Part shown: positions 40,144 to 44,794 of the stretch, piece by piece | How positions within the stretch are numbered: position 1 is the stretch's first letter | Layout: each line of letters starts with the position of its first letter | Assembly: GCA_019677205.1 (NCBI GenBank) | Contig: JAAMXY010000048.1 | Coordinates: forward strand, 2,016 to 46,809 | Source of the DNA: Pinguiococcus pyrenoidosus | Taxonomy: Eukaryota > Sar > Pinguiophyceae > Pinguiochrysidales > Pinguiochrysidaceae | Reading direction: 5' to 3' | DNA: 44,794 nt | Translations under genes and position numbers: made by a program | Notes under the pieces: model-generated | What the model saw: only the letters and a program-made list of their open reading frames with translations | What the model was told of the DNA's origin: nothing | Databases searched by the model: none

Positions 40144-41634
40144 ATGGCGGTGCTCCGGTCAGCGAAGCTGCTTCTCCAGCGGTTTTGGGTGTACACGGGC
40201 TTGACCCTGATGACGCTGGTGGCGCTTTTAAACTTCCTCGTGCTCCTGGCGCTGCTGCCGGTGAAGATGCTGGTGTCCGAGACGTTCTACCGCCGCTTCA
40301 CCAGCTGGCTGCTGGAGCTGTCCGTGCCCGGCTTTCTCTGCGTCCCGTTTAGCTGGTAATCTTGACGTCCGCAGTTCGTTTGCTGCCGGAGCCGGACACT
40401 TGGGGAAGCCGAGTTTAACGCGTCTGATTGACGCAGGTGCGGCTGCCGCGTGCGCTGCCAGGGCCTTGGCTACCTGACGGAGTACGCGCGGAAGAATGCG
40501 GTGATCTTGTCCAACCACAGCGCGCGCATCGACTGGATCATTGGGCTGTTCATCGGGATGTTTTACCACACGCGCGTGGGCTTCGTGACCGAGGCCTTCG
40601 TGCTGCTGCTCCCCATCGTGGGCTGGTTCCGCATGCTGTGCGAGGACATGTTCGTGTTCCGCAGCTTCAAGCGGGACCGCGCGCGACTGGAGGCCAACAT
40701 CAACGCCTTCCACGCCTCCAAGGTGACGCGCTGGGTCTTTCTGTCGCCGGAGGGTATGATCTGCGACTTCTCCGACTTCGACAAGCAGTACATCGAGGAC
40801 TGCAAGGCGTTCTGCAAGTCGCGCGGCCTGGCGCCCTTTGAGATGTGCCTCACGCCGCGCTACAAAGGTGTCACCTGCTTCAACAAGATCGTGACCAACG
40901 GCTTCGACCGACCGGCCGAGAACATCTCGGTCACCATGACGTACAGCCAGAACGGAGAGAGGCTGGTCAAGCCGCTGTCCGACGACTCGCGCGTCATCCC
41001 GGACCTGTGGACGGTGCTCCAGGGTGGTCTCGTCGTGGACGTCCATCTGCACATGCTGCGGCTGAGCAACAACCCAGAGGTCATGAAGGATCAGCTCATG
41101 GGCGACTACGCCGACAAGGACGCGCTCCTGAAGCACTTTTACGACCACGGCACGTACCCCGCCGAGCATCCCGTGCTGGAGACGGCGCCCAAGGGCTGGA
41201 AGGTGTATCACGACGACACCGTGGCCGCGCCGCAGGATGGCAGCGTTTGGCAGACAGTGCCCGTGCCGCACGCGCGCATGAACGCCAGCGTCTTGGTCCA
41301 GCTGGCGTTCGTGATTGGGATCTTCATCTACTCGGGTTCGGCCTTCGCGCTGTACACCGGGGTCTTTGTCATCTGGTCGGTGATCGCCACCTCGCACATC
41401 GTCGGCCAGGTCCTGACCGGCGGCCAGAGCCGCGAGTCGCTCCCGTTCGAGGGCTGCACGAAAGCCATCATGTTCCGGATGAACGGCAGGGAGGGGCTCC
41501 CCGGCAAGAAAGGCGATCTACTGGACAGCTCGAAGGAAGAGAAGCTGCCGGCGGCGCACGTGGGCCTCAAGCGGGTTGAGGATGCGAGTAATGGGATGCT
41601 CGTGATGCCGGCGCCGGAGAAGCGCACCATGTAG
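40144..41634 (+). CDS. Lysophospholipid acyltransferase (AGPAT/LCLAT type)
   Basis: This is an ER membrane acyltransferase that would add an acyl chain to a lysophospholipid such as lysophosphatidic acid. Exon 1 is 40144-40355 and exon 2 is 40437-41634, with an 81-base GT-AG intron that splits a Trp codon (TG/G), giving 469 residues. An N-terminal helix (LTLMTLVALLNFLVLLALL) is followed by the catalytic motif NHSARIDW, the HX4D box with its His and Asp. FVFRSFKRD is the second block, SPEGMICDF the third (EGT in relatives is EGM here), and CLTPRYKG the fourth, typical of AGPAT3/4/5 and LCLAT1. Two more hydrophobic stretches lie near residues 375-410 (LVQLAFVIGIFIYSGSAFAL). The tail is polar. 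The exact substrate cannot be told. It is convergent with the NDUFS6 gene. Confidence 0.85.
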
Positions 41635-42185
41635 CCATTCTGGATTGTAGATGGAGGTCGATGGGAACTGCGGCCGGCTCGTGAAGACGCTGGGGACGGG
41701 CACGACGCCGCCGCCGCAACTGGCTGACAAGTCGAGGGCATCCGAGTAGGCGCCGCAAGGGGCAAAACCAAAGCCAAAAGCCCCGCCAGAGAGTTGCAGG
41801 ATCATGCCTTCTCGAACTCCCGTGTGCTTCGTTTGCTGTACCGCTGTCTTTCTGGGTCCTTGCCGGGCCTCGGCGGGTGTGTTGCCGCCTCCGTGTTGTG
41901 TTCAAACTGTGTGACGCAGGCCGGAAAAGCTGCCTGCGAGCTTTGATTTTAGGCGCCGGTGCGGCTTGAGAGGATAATGTGGGCGGCGAAGGGAGCTGGC
42001 GAGCGTGACGGTGCCAGATTCTGAACGTGGAAGCCTCGAGTCGATGAAGACGAGCAAACCAAGACAGAGAGAGGAAGAGAGGAGAAGCCGTGGCAGACCA
42101 GGAAAGAAGACCGCCGTCTTTCAGTTGACTCCCGACGCCTGTCCCCTGTTCTCGGTTGTGCGGGCTGGGTTGAGGGTTGGGCGCC
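41635..42185. other. Convergent 3' spacer
   Basis: This interval lies between the stop codons of the acyltransferase (plus) and NDUFS6 (minus), and so holds both 3' untranslated regions. Frames open on both strands have no domain. I see no terminator or AATAAA-type signal. Confidence 0.4.
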
Positions 42186-42911
42186 TCAGACCTTCTTCTT
42201 GTACCGCAGGCCACAGTACTTGCACACCGCGACGGCGCCCGGCGTCACCGTGTCGAGCTGAATGTACTCCAAGGGATGGCCCAGCGACCCGCCGCCACCA
42301 TCACACGCCACAAAGTCCCCATCGATCTCGATCGGCTCCACCTGCGGGAGGCGCAGACAGAAGCAAAAGCGTCAAGCAATGCACATCCGCGCGCCGCTTC
42401 CTTGCGCCATTCTCATGCACCCTCCTCCTGAAACCCCTCTCTTTCGCAAGGCAACGCATACGGCTGACACAGATACAAGAGCAGGTACCTGCGCGATGAG
42501 ATCCTGAGCGTTGCTGCGGAACTTGCTGGAGGCCGCCTCTTGGCCGCCGGAGCCCTGCGACGTGATCTTGTCTTCGAAGAGCGACAGCAGATCCTGCGCT
42601 TCGTAGTCTTTGGCTGCCTCCAGCGCTTCTGCGGCTGTGAGGCTCGGGTCCATGAACTTGAGTTGTCTGGCGGCCTGCGCATTCCGGAAGCGATCCGCGT
42701 TATAGGTGGCTCCTAACGATACAAAGACAGAGAGACAAAGAGAGAGAGAGAGACAAAGAGAGAGAGAGAAGTTGGTACGGAAACGTCTGCGCACCTCTTC
42801 CACGGACACGCTTGCGAAGCGCACCATCGGCCGCAGCGTCGCCATGCGGCCGTACGTGGCTCTGAAGAGGAGGCGACTGGCGAGCATAGTCCCAAAAAAG
42901 GCGGCTCCCAC
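42186..42911 (-). CDS. NDUFS6: Mitochondrial complex I 13 kDa zinc-binding subunit, NDUFS6
   Basis: This is a zinc-binding accessory subunit of NADH:ubiquinone oxidoreductase in the mitochondrial matrix arm. Exons read on the minus strand are 42911-42779, 42712-42489 and 42341-42186, with introns of 66 and 147 bases, giving 170 residues. Splicing in phase 1 at CGTTTCC before GTACC links VEEVRRRF to ATYNADRF; the nearer GTGCGC donor breaks the frame. The N-terminus (MLASRLLFRATYGRMATLR) is an Arg-rich mitochondrial presequence. The last exon carries the family's CHCC zinc site: FVACDG, then LGHPLEYIQLD, then VCKYCGLRYKK. The middle exon (QLKFMDPSLTAAEALEAAKD) is a longer linker than in animals. 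The first intron has a CT repeat as its polypyrimidine tract. It is divergent with RRP7. Confidence 0.88.
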
Positions 42912-43476
42912 GGGGGCTCAACACGGCAATGACGCCCAACTCGGGAGACCGGCCGTAATGCTGCTATGTGACACGGGTGACAAGGCGGCGCCTCGAATGG
43001 GTTCGAATCAGCTTTGTAAGAATCATCATAATAGGGATCGTGCCGCCGTCCCCGGACATGACAGACGGATGTCCGCTTTTCGCATTCCATTCGCTTTTCG
43101 GCGTTGAAGGATGACAATTCCATTCGCTTTTCGGCGTTGAAGGATGACAATGGAAGGAGCGGGGACTTGTCCTGGTTCGTGCGTCATGGGACGTCGCCCA
43201 ATCGCTTCGCTGCTTGGGGATCGCTCACCCAATGAGCGCGCGTCCCGTGATGGTCCTGGGCTCGATAGGGGGTTTGAACGCGCTGGCGAGCATGCACCGT
43301 GCCGTTATCCTGCTGAACTACGCGGCAACAGGGCGGCGTGGCGGCAGAGCGACGCAAAGAGCTATCTTGCATGTGCGCCACTCAAACCCGCCGCAAAGCG
43401 CCGAAGCACAGGCATCTCCCCGCGCGTCACTGCGTCTGCCCGTTTCTTGGAGAGCGCGCAGACAAGTGGCGTTGAG
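42912..43476. promoter_or_regulatory. Divergent spacer between NDUFS6 and RRP7
   Basis: It holds a perfect 33-base tandem duplication at 43085-43150. An in-frame ATG at 43144 upstream of RRP7 would extend that protein by 111 residues, but those have no resemblance to the family. No AT-rich island is present, only a weak patch near 43015-43035. Confidence 0.45.
43085..43150. repeat. Perfect 33-base tandem duplication
   Basis: Two identical units run 43085-43117 and 43118-43150, each starting TTCCATTCGCTTTTCGGCGT. A part-copy of the motif (CGCTTTTCGCATTCCA) precedes them. The identity suggests a recent slippage event. Confidence 0.95.
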
Positions 43477-44379
43477 ATGGCTTGTAAGGGCTATACCGTG
43501 GTGCCGCTGCCGCAGCGCAGTGGCCTTCTGGACCAGTACTGTTTCGCGCGCGTTCATCAGGAGCGCGCGTCCAACGCCACAGCGAACAAGCTCTTCGTCG
43601 CGAACGCGCCCGTCGCGAACTCCAGGGACGCGCTGCGCAGCGCGCTGGACATGCACTTGGACGGCGTGGAGGGCGTCAGCTACAGTCACTTGCGCAGTAC
43701 CAGTGGCGGCGGCGCCAACCTTACGAGCGTGCAAACGTCTTATGTGACTTTTGCCGACCCCGAATCCGCCTCCAACGCGCTCAACAGACCTGCGTGGGAC
43801 GTGCTGTCCGCGCTGGAGCGCGACAGCTCGTACAGCGCGCGACTTGAGCAAGCCTACGGACGGATCCGCCCGGAGGAGGAGACGTTGAAGAGGTGAAGCC
43901 CAACTTGAACGTCGAGCGTGGCTGACCAGATGCCCTTAGACGACGCTGACCCGAACGCTGTTGGCGCCGCAGGGAAGTGGACACCTACATGCGCGCGTTT
44001 GATGAGGCGGAAGACGCGGAAGAGAGGCGAAGAAGAGAAATGGCGGACAAGGTACGGCGTCGCGCGGACTGGGAGGCGGAGTGGCCACCCGCGCAGGGGC
44101 TCATGAAGCTACCTTCTTTTTCCTTTTCGGTTCGGCGAACAGGTCGACGAGGATGGCTTTCGCACCGTCGTCCGATCCAAGAGGAGTAGAACAGACGACC
44201 TAGAGAACGCAGAGCGGCGCAGGAAAGCGCAGAAGAAGAAGTACGAGCTGCAAAACTTTTACCGCCACCAGATGCGGGAGCAGAAGCGCGAGGCACTAGT
44301 CAAGCTACGAGAGCAGTTCGAGGAAGACAAGCGGAGAATTGCTAGAATGAGGGACGCGAGGAGGTTTCGTCCGTTTTGA
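43477..44379 (+). CDS. RRP7: Ribosomal RNA-processing protein RRP7 homolog
   Basis: This is a small-subunit processome factor (UTP-C/CURI complex in yeast) that acts in early 40S pre-ribosome assembly in the nucleolus. Exons are 43477-43892, 43973-44051 and 44143-44379, with introns of 80 and 91 bases, giving 243 residues. The phase-2 junction AAG AG/G restores REVDTYMRAFDEAEDAEERRR. The N-terminal half is an RRM-like domain: KGYTVVPLPQRSG, then KLFVANAPVANSRDAL (RNP2-like strand) and TSVQTSYVTFADPESASNAL. The C-terminal half is a charged helix ending in the family's signature: LQNFYRHQMREQKREALVKL, REQFEEDKRRI and RRFRPF at the end, close to the RKFKPY end of yeast and human proteins. Start: the ATG at 43477 (MACKGYTVVP) matches the family length; the upstream in-frame ATG at 43144 is less likely. 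Confidence 0.88.
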
Positions 44380-44794
44380 TTCATTTCCGTATCTTGCGCT
44401 TTGGCGAAGAAGGACGATCGCGGCCGGGAGGTCTGCGTGCCTTGAGCGTCTGGGCCCAGAAGTCTGTGCCCAGAGGTCTGGGCGTGCTGAGCTTGTAAGA
44501 GCGAGGTGGAGGATCAGGATGCTTTGGTGGGGAGACCAGCGTTTTTTTGCTTTTGTTTTGTTGTCTTCTAATGCGGCTTGGATGGAGAGCGTGAAGAGGT
44601 AAATTTTGTTGGGGGAGTCAGAGGAGGTGGGCAAACTTCTCTGAGAGAGAGCGTGACCGGGCGTGCAGAGCAGTACACAGAGAACAGTACTTCTCGATCG
44701 CGCATGGCTCTCTTGGACCCTGCCCTTCCAGTCCCGTGGATTTCGCATGCCGCAGGGACACTCCACATTGCCTCTCACACCAGACATCGCAAGC
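44380..44794. other. 3' flank of RRP7, no gene seen
   Basis: No gene is supported. The frame open on the minus strand overlaps the end of the RRP7 coding region and has no domain. A short direct repeat, CCCAGAAGTCTG/CCCAGAGGTCTG, lies near 44456-44488. Confidence 0.45.

Noticed and set aside
41567-42214. Minus-strand 215-codon frame between the acyltransferase and NDUFS6
   Set aside because: It overlaps the end of the acyltransferase coding sequence and NDUFS6's final exon in another frame and shows no domain.
42713-42778. Reading straight through the CT repeat as NDUFS6 coding (Ser/Leu/Cys run)
   Set aside because: The run is a simple CT repeat with a TTAG end typical of an intron polypyrimidine tract, and family members have no such insert.

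Overview
This window looks like nuclear DNA from a flagellated protist, probably an alga or a relative of one. The coding sequence is GC-rich. I could place twenty complete introns; all are GT-AG and all are short (49 to 147 bases). The gene set includes an axonemal dynein heavy chain (so the cell builds motile cilia), a CYFIP/Sra1 subunit of the WAVE actin regulator, a carotenoid-cleavage-type oxygenase, a mitochondrial complex I subunit and a ribosome-biogenesis factor. There are no bacterial operons, Shine-Dalgarno-led starts or rRNA/tRNA genes that I can see. I cannot name the phylum. The mixed strand order and uniformly GT donors argue against a typical core dinoflagellate; stramenopile and haptophyte algae remain possible.

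Layout: 126-1118 (-) 3'-truncated LDAH-type alpha/beta hydrolase; 1314-2124 (+) TVP15/COPI-associated membrane protein; 2238-3081 (-) fatty-acid-hydroxylase/sterol-desaturase protein; 3100-5220 mostly unassigned, with a GATC-rich palindrome cluster; 5224-7148 (-) six-exon secretory-pathway methyltransferase; 7149-8094 a 23-base tandem repeat and one small possible gene; 8095-22160 (-) DNAH10-type dynein heavy chain (about 4641 residues, one intron); 22977-23882 (-) short-chain dehydrogenase; 24616-26289 (-) carotenoid oxygenase; 26734-27353 (-) CHCHD2-like mitochondrial protein without the CHCH cysteines; 27935-29111 (+) histidine phosphatase; 29405-30124 (+) GNAT acetyltransferase; 30388-35125 (-) CYFIP with a long proline-rich tail; 36084-37214 and 37721-38908 (+) a tandem pair of 7-TM proteins; 39078-39330 (-) a possible exon of a membrane protein; 40144-41634 (+) lysophospholipid acyltransferase; 42186-42911 (-) NDUFS6; 43477-44379 (+) RRP7.

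Most genes are unrelated housekeeping or cell-structure functions, so this is a compact eukaryotic neighbourhood and not a pathway cluster. Recurring structure does stand out. AT-rich islands of about 55 to 105 bases sit upstream of many gene starts. Divergent gene pairs share short spacers. Intron density is very uneven: six exons in 1.9 kb for the methyltransferase against two exons in 14 kb for dynein. The most notable items are the CYFIP/polyproline fusion, the duplicated 7-TM pair with an in-frame 57-base insertion flanked by 7-base repeats, and the AT-rich island pattern.
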